Positions 17,198 through 25,672 of a DNA stretch of 46,523 bases are shown here, piece after piece. Numbering within the stretch: position 1 is the stretch's first letter; the number at the start of each line of letters is the position of its first letter. The notes beneath the pieces were generated by a model. That model was given only the letters and a program-made list of their open reading frames with translations, was not told the origin of the DNA and ran no database searches. Source of the DNA: Tidjanibacter sp. (GTDB taxonomy: Bacteria; Bacteroidota; Bacteroidia; Bacteroidales; Rikenellaceae); the NCBI GenBank assembly GCA_017521965.1, contig JAFXAY010000088.1:1-46523 (forward strand), read 5' to 3'. The position numbers were made by a program, and so were the translations under genes.

Positions 17198-17929
17198 TTA
17201 CTTTTTTGCCCTGATATCGGCCAACACCTCGGTAGCCATTGCCTGCACTCGCTTCGACATCTGCTTAGGCTCAGTGGCTGCCACCTCCTCGGCAGAGATA
17301 GGGGGCAAAATTCTCAGTCGCACCGTACAGCGCGCTATCTTCCACCCGTCGAAGAGTCGGTCCGTACCGTCCATCACACAGGGAAGTATTGGGGCTGCGG
17401 CCTCGTGCGCCAAGTAGAAAGCACCATCTTTGTAGCGGTGAATCTCGCCATCGCGACTACGAGTACCCTCGGGGAACATATTGACACTGATACCCTTAGC
17501 CAAAAACTCCTTACCACGTTCCATCATCTCGATAGTCGAAGAGGTGTTACCTCGGCGGATAGCAATATCGCCCCTCTCCCACAATATCCAGCCAATGAAG
17601 GGTATGCGATACACCTCTCGCTTGCTCACCCATTTGAACATCACAGGCAGGGTGAACATCACGGGTATATCGAGCATCGAGCGGTGGTTAATGGTCACCA
17701 CATAGCGCTCCTTTGGGTCGATATTCTCCACCCCCTCGACCTCCAACTTCCAGCTCGGTACGGCCACAAACAGACTCCTCGACCAAAAGCGGCACGCCCA
17801 CTGCATAGCCCTGCCATCGTGGTCGAAGAGGAGGCTCACCAACCACAGCAGAGTGTGGGCCACCACAAAGAGGATCACCCAAGGTAGCAATAATATATAG
17901 GTAGGTATCGATATAAGTGCTCTTATCAT
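17198..17929 (-). CDS. plsC: 1-acyl-sn-glycerol-3-phosphate acyltransferase (PlsC family)
   Basis: A 243-residue membrane-bound acyltransferase that adds the second acyl chain in phosphatidic acid synthesis. The family motifs HRSMLDIPV (HX4D) and FPEGTRSRDG are intact. The N-terminal segment IPTYILLLPWVILFVVAHTLLWLVSLLF is a membrane anchor. I chose ATG 17927-17929, preceded by AGAGAGAAT; a TTG at 17939-17941 is possible. It is divergent from fabD, which supplies fatty acid synthesis. The parE gene follows after 89 nt, so it may head the topoisomerase IV transcript. PlsC-type enzymes include lipid-A or ornithine-lipid acyltransferases, so the exact acceptor is inferred. Confidence 0.88.
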   Translation of the reverse strand: MIRALISIPTYILLLPWVILFVVAHTLLWLVSLLFDHDGRAMQWACRFWSRSLFVAVPSWKLEVEGVENIDPKERYVVTINHRSMLDIPVMFTLPVMFKWVSKREVYRIPFIGWILWERGDIAIRRGNTSSTIEMMERGKEFLAKGISVNMFPEGTRSRDGEIHRYKDGAFYLAHEAAAPILPCVMDGTDRLFDGWKIARCTVRLRILPPISAEEVAATEPKQMSKRVQAMATEVLADIRAKK

Positions 17930-18127
17930 ATTCTCTCTCAAAACGCCCTATTTGGGCATAATTAGCCAATTTAGAGTGCAAATTTGCACTCTTTTTTTGA
18001 GTAATCGAAATCCGAGGCGGAAAACTTATTAACATTTTTTCACCCTCCGCAACGCCAATTTCGCCACATCAACCCCACCGTCCACCACCAATCGGTAGGT
18101 CGATTACGGGTAAAAGATATTTTTGTC

Positions 18128-18135
18128 TATCTTTG
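18128..18135 (+). promoter_or_regulatory. fabD -7 box
   Basis: TATCTTTG, a perfect TAnnTTTG box 40 nt upstream of the fabD ATG. The -33 side is poor. Confidence 0.65.
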
Positions 18136-18175
18136 CAGGCGAAAAGCGAAATCGAAAAACTATTATATAATAGGT

Positions 18176-19063
18176 ATGAAAAAAGCGTATGTATTCCCCG
18201 GTCAGGGTGCTCAATACACAGGTATGGGCAAAGACCTCTATGACACAAACCCCACTGCACGCGAGATGTTCGACAAGGCCGACACTAACCTCGGCTTCAA
18301 GATATCGGAGATTATGTTCAGCGGCACCGACGAGGAGCTGAAACAGACCCGCGTCACCCAACCCGCAATCTTCCTCCACTCCGTAGCCCTTGCCGCCACT
18401 CTCGGCGAGGAGTTCCGCCCCGATATGGTGGCAGGCCACTCGCTGGGCGAACTGAGCGCACTCACAGCAGCGGGAGCACTCACCTTTGAGGACGGACTGC
18501 GATTGGTGGCAGCACGCGCCGAGGCTATGCAGAAGGCGTGCGAGGTGCGACCCTCGACAATGGCGGCAGTCATCGCACTTGCCGACGAGAAGGTCGAGGA
18601 GGTGTGCGCAGGGATTGATGGCGTGGTGGTAGCCGCCAACTACAACTGCCCGGGTCAGGTTGTTATCTCGGGCGAGGTGGAGAGCGTTCAGGCAGCTTGC
18701 GTGGCACTCAAAGAGGCAGGTGCCAAGCGCGCATTGCCGCTCAATGTGAGCGGTGCGTTCCACTCGCCGATGATGGAGCCGGCACGTGCGGAATTGCAGG
18801 CAGCGATTGAGGCGACAGAGTTCCACCAGCCCATCTGCCCCGTCTATCAAAATGTTGATGCTCAACCTCATATCAACCCCGAGGAGATTAAGCAGAACCT
18901 TATCGCACAGCTCACATCGCCTGTACGTTGGACTCAGTCGGTGGAGCGTATGGTTGCCGACGGTGCAACCTCTTTCGAGGAGCTTGGCCCGGGTCAGGTA
19001 TTGCAGGGATTAATCAAAAAAATTAATAAAGAGGTGGAGGTTTCTTCAAAACAATCGCTATAA
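18176..19063 (+). CDS. fabD: Malonyl-CoA:ACP transacylase
   Basis: A 295-residue cytoplasmic enzyme that loads malonyl groups on acyl carrier protein for fatty acid synthesis. It opens with MKKAYVFPGQGAQYTGMGKD, the oxyanion-loop GQGAQ. It has the nucleophile in GHSLGE (Ser89), the conserved Gln in TQPAIF, and the catalytic His in GAFHSPMM (His196). Length is normal. A perfect -7 box and an intrinsic terminator at 19204 suggest a single-gene transcript. Confidence 0.96.
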   Translation: MKKAYVFPGQGAQYTGMGKDLYDTNPTAREMFDKADTNLGFKISEIMFSGTDEELKQTRVTQPAIFLHSVALAATLGEEFRPDMVAGHSLGELSALTAAGALTFEDGLRLVAARAEAMQKACEVRPSTMAAVIALADEKVEEVCAGIDGVVVAANYNCPGQVVISGEVESVQAACVALKEAGAKRALPLNVSGAFHSPMMEPARAELQAAIEATEFHQPICPVYQNVDAQPHINPEEIKQNLIAQLTSPVRWTQSVERMVADGATSFEELGPGQVLQGLIKKINKEVEVSSKQSL

Positions 19064-19203
19064 AAACGAAAACTCCGCACCCCAAAATTGCAACTTACTC
19101 AAAACAGGCAATTTAAGTTTTTATAAAGTTTTTAAACATTTTTAAATACCTACAAAAAGCCTAGTCTGAGGGCAATTTCAGGGGCTAATTCTTAAATAAA
19201 TCG

Positions 19204-19237
19204 AGAGGGTCGAATCGACAGATTCGGCTCTTTTTTT
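19204..19237 (+). terminator. fabD intrinsic terminator
   Basis: AGAGGGTCGAATC pairs with GATTCGGCTCTTT (13 bp with G-T pairs, loop GACA), and the right arm runs into seven T. It lies 141 nt past the fabD stop; the DNA between is AT-rich with no gene. Confidence 0.8.
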
Positions 19238-19332
19238 GTTAATCACCGAGGGAGAATTTAAAAACAGAGTAAAAAAAGTGGCTATTTTCTAAAAAAAATC
19301 ACTAAAAATTTAAAAAAACTTAAAAATATCCA

Positions 19333-19362
19333 TTGTTTTTAAAAATTTTCAAATTATATTTG
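19333..19362 (+). promoter_or_regulatory. Promoter of ROK-GNAT operon
   Basis: TTG (19333-19335), 19 nt, then TATATTTG (19355-19362), a near-perfect Bacteroidetes promoter. The leader to the GTG start is about 25 nt. Confidence 0.75.
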
Positions 19363-19394
19363 TGTCGAAAAGAAACATTTAATAAAAAGGCAAG

Positions 19395-20639
19395 GTGGAA
19401 GAGGAGAAAAACTTAGTGCTTTTGAAGGACTTCTTCAATCAGCAGGACGACGAGGCGAAGGGCATTTCGCACAAGAACCTGTTGATTAAGCGCGGCATAA
19501 TTGCCTATATGGCGGTCAATGGCGAGTGTACGATTGCGGAACTCACCAAGGAGTTGCACGTCAGTGTCCCAACCATCACCAAACTCGTGGGCGAACTTGT
19601 CACCGAGAATATCGTGACCGACAACGGTAAGGTCGAAACAGCAGGTGGCCGACGCCCCAATGTCTTCGGTCTGGCCAACACCGCTATCTACTTCGCGGGT
19701 GTCGATATTGGTCGCGACTCTATCTACTTTGTCCTCACCGACTTGAAGAATAACATCATACTCAGCCAGTTGGAGTCGTCGTTTGAGTTGGCCGACAACC
19801 AGCAGTGCTTGGCCCGTATCTGTCAGAAGATTAACAACTTCCTGAGCACCTGCGGTGTGGAGCGCAACAAAATTCTGGGTATGGGTGTTTGTATTGCCGG
19901 TCGTGTCGATTCGAACACGGGCCGCAGTTATATGTACTTTACCTCCAACCACCAATCCCTCCGCGAGATTATCGAGGAGCAGACAGGTATCAACGTGCTG
20001 CTCGAAAACGACACCCGTGCTCGCTGCTATGCCGAGTACTTTGCGGGTAACACCAAGAGCGAGAGCAACATACTCTACCTCCACTTGGGTCGTGGTGTGG
20101 CGATTGGCATCGTGACCGACGGTAAGCTCTACTACGGTAAGTCGGGTTTTGCGGGTGAGTTTGGACATACCCCCTTCTTCAACAACGAGATTATCTGCGC
20201 CTGCGGTAAGAAGGGCTGCTTGGAGACCGAGGTGTCGGGTATCGCCATCGAGGGCAAGATGACACGCCAGATACAGCAGGGCGTGAACTCCATCTTGCGC
20301 GAAAAGTACGATGCGGGTGAACATATCCACATCGACGACATCATTGCTGCCGCTAAGAACGACGACAACCTCTCGATTGAGCTGATTGAGGAGGCCGGCG
20401 AAAAGATTGGTAAGAGTATTGCATTTCTGATTAATATCTTCAACCCCGAGCTGGTGATTATCGGTGGTAACCTCGCCCTGGCTGGCGACTACCTGATGTT
20501 GCCCCTCAAATCGGCCACCAATAAGTACTCGCTGAATTTGGTATATAAGGATACCAAGTTCCGCCTGTCGCAGATGGGTGCCGATGCGGGTGCTCTGGGT
20601 GCGGCAATGTTGATACGTAACAAGATAATTGGATTGTAG
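19395..20639 (+). CDS. ROK-family transcriptional regulator / sugar kinase-like
   Basis: A 414-residue protein. An N-terminal winged helix-turn-helix (NGECTIAELTKELHVSVPTITKLVGEL, about residues 40-67) is fused to a ROK sugar-kinase fold with the ATP-binding FAGVDIGRD and the zinc-binding motif GHTPF...CACGKKGCLETEVSG (about residues 260-280). ROK regulators of the NagC/Mlc type sense a sugar, but the ligand cannot be read from the sequence. The start is GTG at 19395-19397, 32 nt after a good -7 box; an upstream ATG in frame is absent. The stop is TAG. A GNAT acetyltransferase follows after 24 nt in the same transcript. Confidence 0.9.
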   Translation: MEEEKNLVLLKDFFNQQDDEAKGISHKNLLIKRGIIAYMAVNGECTIAELTKELHVSVPTITKLVGELVTENIVTDNGKVETAGGRRPNVFGLANTAIYFAGVDIGRDSIYFVLTDLKNNIILSQLESSFELADNQQCLARICQKINNFLSTCGVERNKILGMGVCIAGRVDSNTGRSYMYFTSNHQSLREIIEEQTGINVLLENDTRARCYAEYFAGNTKSESNILYLHLGRGVAIGIVTDGKLYYGKSGFAGEFGHTPFFNNEIICACGKKGCLETEVSGIAIEGKMTRQIQQGVNSILREKYDAGEHIHIDDIIAAAKNDDNLSIELIEEAGEKIGKSIAFLINIFNPELVIIGGNLALAGDYLMLPLKSATNKYSLNLVYKDTKFRLSQMGADAGALGAAMLIRNKIIGL

Positions 20640-20663
20640 AACCTAAGAGTCAGGAGCGACGAT

Positions 20664-21197
20664 ATGAACGCATTGGAAACCGACATTATCCGCCTCCGTG
20701 CCTTGGAGCCCGAAGATGTGGATATCCTCTATAAGTGGGAGAACGACACCAACGTCTGGAAGGTGAGTAACACCATTGCCCCCTTCTCGCGCTACATCTT
20801 GCGTAAGTTTATCGAGAATCAGAAGTATGATATCTACGAGACCCGCCAGATGCGCCTGATTATCGAGTCGAAGCAGAGCGGTCGCCCCGTGGGCAGTATC
20901 GACATCTTCGATATCGACCCCTACAACCAACGCGCCGGCGTGGGAATACTTATCTACGATAAGGAGGACCAGGGCCAGGGCTACGCGTCGAGCGCCCTCT
21001 CGGCACTCATCCGCTACGCCTTCCATATTTTGTGTTTCAACCAACTCTACTGCAATATCTTGTCGAACAACACCCGCTCTCTCAACCTCTTCAAGAGCAA
21101 GGGCTTCACGGTGGTAGGCCTCAAACGCGAGTGGGTCAAGACCACCACCGACTGGCTCGACGAGTATATGCTCCAACTCATCAACCCCATCAAGTAA
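20664..21197 (+). CDS. GNAT-family N-acetyltransferase (RimJ/RimL-like)
   Basis: A 177-residue cytoplasmic acetyltransferase. IRLRALEPEDVDILYKWENDT at the N-terminus and the acetyl-CoA loop DQGQGYASSALSALI (about residues 111-125) followed by NTRSLNLFKSKGF are typical of RimJ/RimL-type GNATs. These acetylate protein N-termini, amino sugars or polyamines; the substrate is unknown here. It follows the ROK regulator by 24 nt and ends in a strong terminator, so the two form an operon. Confidence 0.88.
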   Translation: MNALETDIIRLRALEPEDVDILYKWENDTNVWKVSNTIAPFSRYILRKFIENQKYDIYETRQMRLIIESKQSGRPVGSIDIFDIDPYNQRAGVGILIYDKEDQGQGYASSALSALIRYAFHILCFNQLYCNILSNNTRSLNLFKSKGFTVVGLKREWVKTTTDWLDEYMLQLINPIK

Positions 21198-21224
21198 CGC
21201 ACTAATAAGAATTATAGGTTTCCC

Positions 21225-21265
21225 CCCACCCTCTTTGCCTTTGGCAAAGAGGGTGGGTTATTTTT
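21225..21265 (+). terminator. Terminator after GNAT gene
   Basis: CCCACCCTCTTTGCC pairs perfectly with GGCAAAGAGGGTGGG around a TTT loop, followed by TTATTTTT. Confidence 0.88.
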
Positions 21266-21267
21266 GG

Positions 21268-21421
21268 GGAGTGCAGGGAGATTAGAGAACTTAGAGAACT
21301 TAGGGAGCTTAGGGAATTTAGAGAACATAGGGAGTTTAAAGATTTTCCCATTACTCCCATTATTCCCTAACCTCCCTAACACTCCTTAACACTCCCTAAA
21401 ACTCCCTAAAACTCCCTAAAA
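21268..21421. repeat. TTAGGGAG-type array D between convergent genes
   Basis: Degenerate TTAGGGAG units (21275-21338), the centre TTTAAAGATT (21338-21347), CCCATTACT/CCCATTATT nonamers and then CCCTAACACTCC and CCCTAAAACT units. The plan equals that of arrays A-C, here read from the other side. It lies between the GNAT terminator and the adhesin-gene terminator. Confidence 0.7.
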
Positions 21422-21427
21422 CAAAAA

Positions 21428-21455
21428 GCACCGCGCCCCTTTTGGAGCGCGGTGC
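21428..21455 (-). terminator. Terminator of the beta-helix adhesin gene
   Basis: GCACCGCGC pairs with GCGCGGTGC around a 10-nt loop; on the minus strand it is followed by TTTTTGTTTT. It lies 35 nt past the adhesin stop. Confidence 0.85.
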
Positions 21456-21490
21456 AGAAATGAACTATAATTTGTCTATTTCATGGAAGA

Positions 21491-24457
21491 CTACTCAGCC
21501 TGTACGGTCCAAGTGCTACCGCTATTAACAGCCTCGTAACCGTCAGCCAACCAAGCAGTAGGATCGAAGTTGAAGGTACCACCCTTGATGATTACCTTAC
21601 CACCATTTGCAGTGTAAACTTTGTCGTTCGATGCAACGCCACCGAAATTACCACCCTCAACAATGATAGTACCACCATTCCATGCACCAAAATATTTATT
21701 CTTTGAACGGTCATTTTTGAAAGTACCATCTTTAATAGTAACAGTAGAACCCTCACCGATTGCACAGAAGATATAGCGACCGGTACGATCGGGTTTGTGG
21801 TTAATAGTACCGCTATTGAATACTACCGAGCCACCATCTAATGCGGCCACACCTGCGCGGGTAAAGTTTGCATTATCAACCTCAGCCTCGCCGGCAACTT
21901 CAAGTGCATAGTTCATCGAGCTTGAAGTAGAACCTGCATTAAATTCATTACCATTAAAATCAATCTTCTTAGTATCGCCACCTGCTACCTCAAAGGCCTC
22001 ACCAGGTGCTGCGATAGGAGCATTTACCTTTACGTAGGTTACATTAGGATCTGCAAGTGCATTAACCATAGCAGCAGCATTTACGACATTGTTTGCAGCA
22101 ACAGCGACAGCCTCGCCATTTACGAACATATTTGCGCCAGTGCTAATTGCAGCAGCGTTGGGGCCACAAACGCCGATATGAGCAGCGGTAGCATCATCGT
22201 AGTTGAACTGAGTATAGGTAACCTCGTCCATAGTACCAATAGAAGTGCAAGGCTTAGCAATGAACTCAACGTTAATCTTCTCACCAGCGGGAGCAGCACA
22301 GTTGTAAGCACTAATAGTAGCGGTGCAGCCATTAGCCTCAACACCATTTACCAAAGTAGATGCACTATCCATATTCAGAGTGCTAACAACGCAGTCGTAG
22401 AGGTTAACAGTAGCCCAACCCTAAGCATATACGTTCGAACGAGTCGAAGCACCAAAGGTGATATCGTGGATATTTACTACGTGGCCTTCCTCCGATGCAC
22501 TGATGCGCAGACCGTAGCTTGCATTTGCGCTACCGGTGATGATAGTACCATCTACACCCTGCAAAGTAACGCTCTTGTTGTTAATATCGCCAATAGCCGA
22601 AACAGTAGCCATATCATAAGTACCAGCACCTACATATACAGTCGCACCATCCTTAGCAGCCTTGATAGCATCAGACAGAGCCTTGCCATTCTGAGCAGCA
22701 GTCAGAGCAGCATCGTGGTTTACAATAACAGCATCGGGGAATACCTTATAACCCTCTGCACCTACCAAAGTGTAGCTCTTAGTGGGGATGATGAAAGTAC
22801 CATCGTCGCCATCGGTCAAAACAGCGTCGTAACCAGCACCACCAACAAAGTTGTTAGCACCTGCAAAGGTCAGAGTAAAGCCATCGTTCTTGCTCAAATC
22901 GCGAACAACAATAGGAAGCTCAGCGGTAATATCGCAGTTCTCTACATTGAGTGCCTCATTAGCAGTACGAGCGTCGCTACGTACACCGTAACCATCGGCT
23001 ACGATAGTCGAGTTCGAAACTTTTGCGCTCTTAGTACCATTGGTGAACGATACACCATTCTTACCATTGATAACACAATTATCTACCAACACAACACCCT
23101 CGCCGCAGCTGTTAGTCTGAACCAAAGTGTGCAAACCATTAGCCTCGCAGTTGATAAGGTTAAACTCGCCTTTGAGAGAGCGGAGCTTAGCACCTACTAC
23201 ATCTACACCAGCAGCAACATTTGCAGTAAAGGTACAATCCAAAATGGTTACATTGTCAACATAACGAGCATTACCATTCGAAGCATCGCCATAGATAAAG
23301 GTCTTAGCCTCGTCAGCAACAAAATTCAAATTGGTAATCTGAGTAGTAGCATTTGCATAAGTCGAGCCACCGATGAAAGTCATGGTACCATCGTACTCAT
23401 AGTCAGCACCATCAATCAAAATAGTAGCATCAGCCTTCTCGGTGATGGTTACATCACCCTCGATGTTTGCACCAAACACGATAGAGGTCTTCTCACCTGC
23501 CTTTGCAGCATCGAGAGCAGCCTGCAACTCTGCCAAAGTGGTAACAGCAGTGTACTCGGGAGTGAGAGGCCAATCGATATCCTGCATCTCGGGAACGATC
23601 TTCACGTTGAAGTCAGTCTGGCTGGTCAGCAGGTTACCGTAGATAATGGTGCGGAAGTTGCGCTGTACGGGAACTGCGGGGAAGTTGCGAGTGTACTCGT
23701 TGTTAGCAGCATCCTTGTAGTCGAACTTGATGTCAACCATACCCTTGTCAGCACCAAAGAGGAGGTAAGTCATACCCATATGCTGGTGGTCAGCGATGGG
23801 GAAAGCCTCGGTGGGCAGAGCAGCGTAAGCATAGGTGAACTCAGCGGGAACCGAAGCAGCACCATCAACAAGGCTCATAGCCGAAGGAGTGGTAACGGTG
23901 ATCTGAGTCTCAGCAACGGTCAGGCCGGCAGCAACTGCATCGTCATAGTCGGCAGCACCGATGATAACCTGTGCGAAGGGACGATAGAGATCAACGTTCT
24001 TCTGCATAGCACCATTCACCTTGAAAGGCTCAACGTATGCCCAGAAAGCGTCGTAAGCCTCAACGCTCATAGTGGTAGGAGCGTACTCCATAGTCTGAGC
24101 GTCCCAGTCGATAGTGGCAACGCCATCAGCGTTCTGAGCCCAGAAGATAAGGCTGTAAGTGTTACCGTTTACCAGACGGAGGGTAACCTGCTTGCTGATG
24201 TTGATAGCCTCGGGATTGTCGATAACCGAGATAGCATCAATCACCTTGTTGTCCTCGTCGTAGACAGCATAGTAGAGTTGGTTGGCAGCAGTGCCATCAC
24301 CAAAGAGGGCACGAGTTGCCATTTCAGGAGCATTAACAGCGAAGGTAACAACAGCCTCCTCGCCCTTGGCAGCGGAGTTGTCAAGACCATCCTGTGCACA
24401 CGATGTTGCAAACAGCGCAGCGGCTACTGCAAACACAGAAATAAGTAATCTTTTCAT
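21491..24457 (-). CDS. Surface beta-helix protein with DUF6562-like N-domain, interrupted by one amber codon
   Basis: From ATG 24455-24457 to TAG 21491-21493 the frame is open for 989 codons except TAG at 22421-22423 (codon 679). The signal sequence has a lipobox, LFATSC, so the protein is probably lipid-anchored. Residues 30-300 look like the DUF6562/fimbrillin-type domain (ATRALFGDGTAANQLYYAVYDEDNK). The rest is a series of short parallel-beta coils rich in Asn, Gly and Val (VDNCVINGKNGVSFTNG, VEGGNFGG, IKGGTFNFD), consistent with a right-handed beta-helix or an extracellular adhesin. The coils carry on across the amber without a break (STRSNVYA-stop-GWATVNLYDC). It is the distal gene of a surface locus with Mfa2-like and DUF3575-like proteins. 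The exact ligand is unknown. Confidence 0.82.
22421..22423 (-). other. In-frame TAG at codon 679 of the beta-helix protein
   Basis: The coding strand reads GTA TAT GCT TAG GGT TGG GCT. Downstream codons continue the same Asn/Gly-rich coils up to the normal end. A single C-to-T change from CAG (Gln) or G-to-T from GAG (Glu) would explain it. If it terminates, a 678-residue protein is made and about 309 residues are lost. Confidence 0.88.
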
Positions 24458-24532
24458 AATAAAATAATTAGGTTTGTGAAAATTTGGTTAATTTAGTATT
24501 ATATTATATACTTGATTTTTAATTACTTATTA

Positions 24533-25672
24533 TTAGGGCACCACATAGGGATGGTCGCCATCGAAATCGGGGTGGACAGTCACACCCTCCGAAGTCATTG
24601 AGGTAAGGAAAGTGTGGCGCACTGTAGTCAGTTTGCTACGCACGATAGGCACCTCAATAGGGTTAGTGGACGACACCTTCACGCCCTCCTCGTCGTAAAC
24701 AGCAATGCTAACATTGACCCACGACTGGTGGCCATTGACAAAGACATAGTCGAAGCCGAGCTCTGCCTCATTCTCGCTAATCTGAGCAATGCGCGACTCG
24801 AAGGTAACATTGTAGCTCACATCGGCGGGCTGATTGGTAAACATATTAAACGATGATGGCATGGAGCCGAAGTAGGAAAAAACTACTGTAAAATTTTCAA
24901 GATTAACACGTGTCTCGCCCTTTGTGCCCTCGTCGGCAAGACTACCATTTGAAAGATAATCCTCATCGGCTCCTACGCCATCTTCATCGTCTAACCCATT
25001 ACTATCTGAACCTAAGCTGTTATCACTATTAGCGGCCAACGCCTCCTGCTCGGCCTTCTTCTCCTGCTCGCGCTGTTGAATCATAGCAAGCACACGAGAG
25101 ATAAACTCGGGAAGGTCGACAGAGATAAAGTTGAACTTAGCCAGCGGGCGCTCCATCTCGACGGGAACAGGCTTAGAAGAGTAGCCCACAACAGCCGAGG
25201 CCTCGCCACGGAAAGCATCGCGGAAATCGTTGTTACCCACGTGGTTGCCCTGCAACTTAATCTCCTCAAAATCGGAGGTATCGTAATACAAATCCTCTGT
25301 ACTACCTGCTCGAACATAGTCTGCCCAGACAAGGAAGGTGTACTCACCAGGGTGAATATCCATCGACAGGCTATGGTCGAGGGTAGCAACATTATCTTTG
25401 GTGAAGGTAAAGCGATAGAGTTCGTCGCGGTCGATAGAGCGAGCACCACTGCCGCCACGATAGACCGAAACGATATAGCGCACATCGTAATCCGAAACAT
25501 CGACACGACTATTCAGATTTATAGTGGTATAGAGCGGCATAGCAGTGGCAAACGACAAGTCGAGGCGCACTGGTACGGTGGCATTCTCGTCGGGCCACTC
25601 GTGCACACATCCGCCAAGCAACAGCGCACTCAGCACACTCACAAACCAATATCTTAACCCTAATCTCTTCAT
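24533..25672 (-). CDS. FimB/Mfa2-like fimbrial anchor lipoprotein
   Basis: A 379-residue lipoprotein with signal MKRLGLRYWFVSVLSALLLGGC (lipid cysteine at 22). The text HEWPDENATVPVRLDLSFAT, the short RDELYRFTFTKD strand, and PGEYTFLVWADYV with YYDTSDFEEIKL resemble the Mfa2/FimB family, whose members anchor or cap fimbriae in the outer membrane. An acidic insertion (about residues 200-255, EQEKKAEQEALAANS and Asp/Glu-rich) is unusual for the family. Its ATG overlaps the stop of the DUF3575-like gene (ATGA, 25669-25672), so the two are translationally coupled. The beta-helix protein follows after 75 nt. Family assignment is from pattern and context. Confidence 0.75.
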   Translation of the reverse strand: MKRLGLRYWFVSVLSALLLGGCVHEWPDENATVPVRLDLSFATAMPLYTTINLNSRVDVSDYDVRYIVSVYRGGSGARSIDRDELYRFTFTKDNVATLDHSLSMDIHPGEYTFLVWADYVRAGSTEDLYYDTSDFEEIKLQGNHVGNNDFRDAFRGEASAVVGYSSKPVPVEMERPLAKFNFISVDLPEFISRVLAMIQQREQEKKAEQEALAANSDNSLGSDSNGLDDEDGVGADEDYLSNGSLADEGTKGETRVNLENFTVVFSYFGSMPSSFNMFTNQPADVSYNVTFESRIAQISENEAELGFDYVFVNGHQSWVNVSIAVYDEEGVKVSSTNPIEVPIVRSKLTTVRHTFLTSMTSEGVTVHPDFDGDHPYVVP

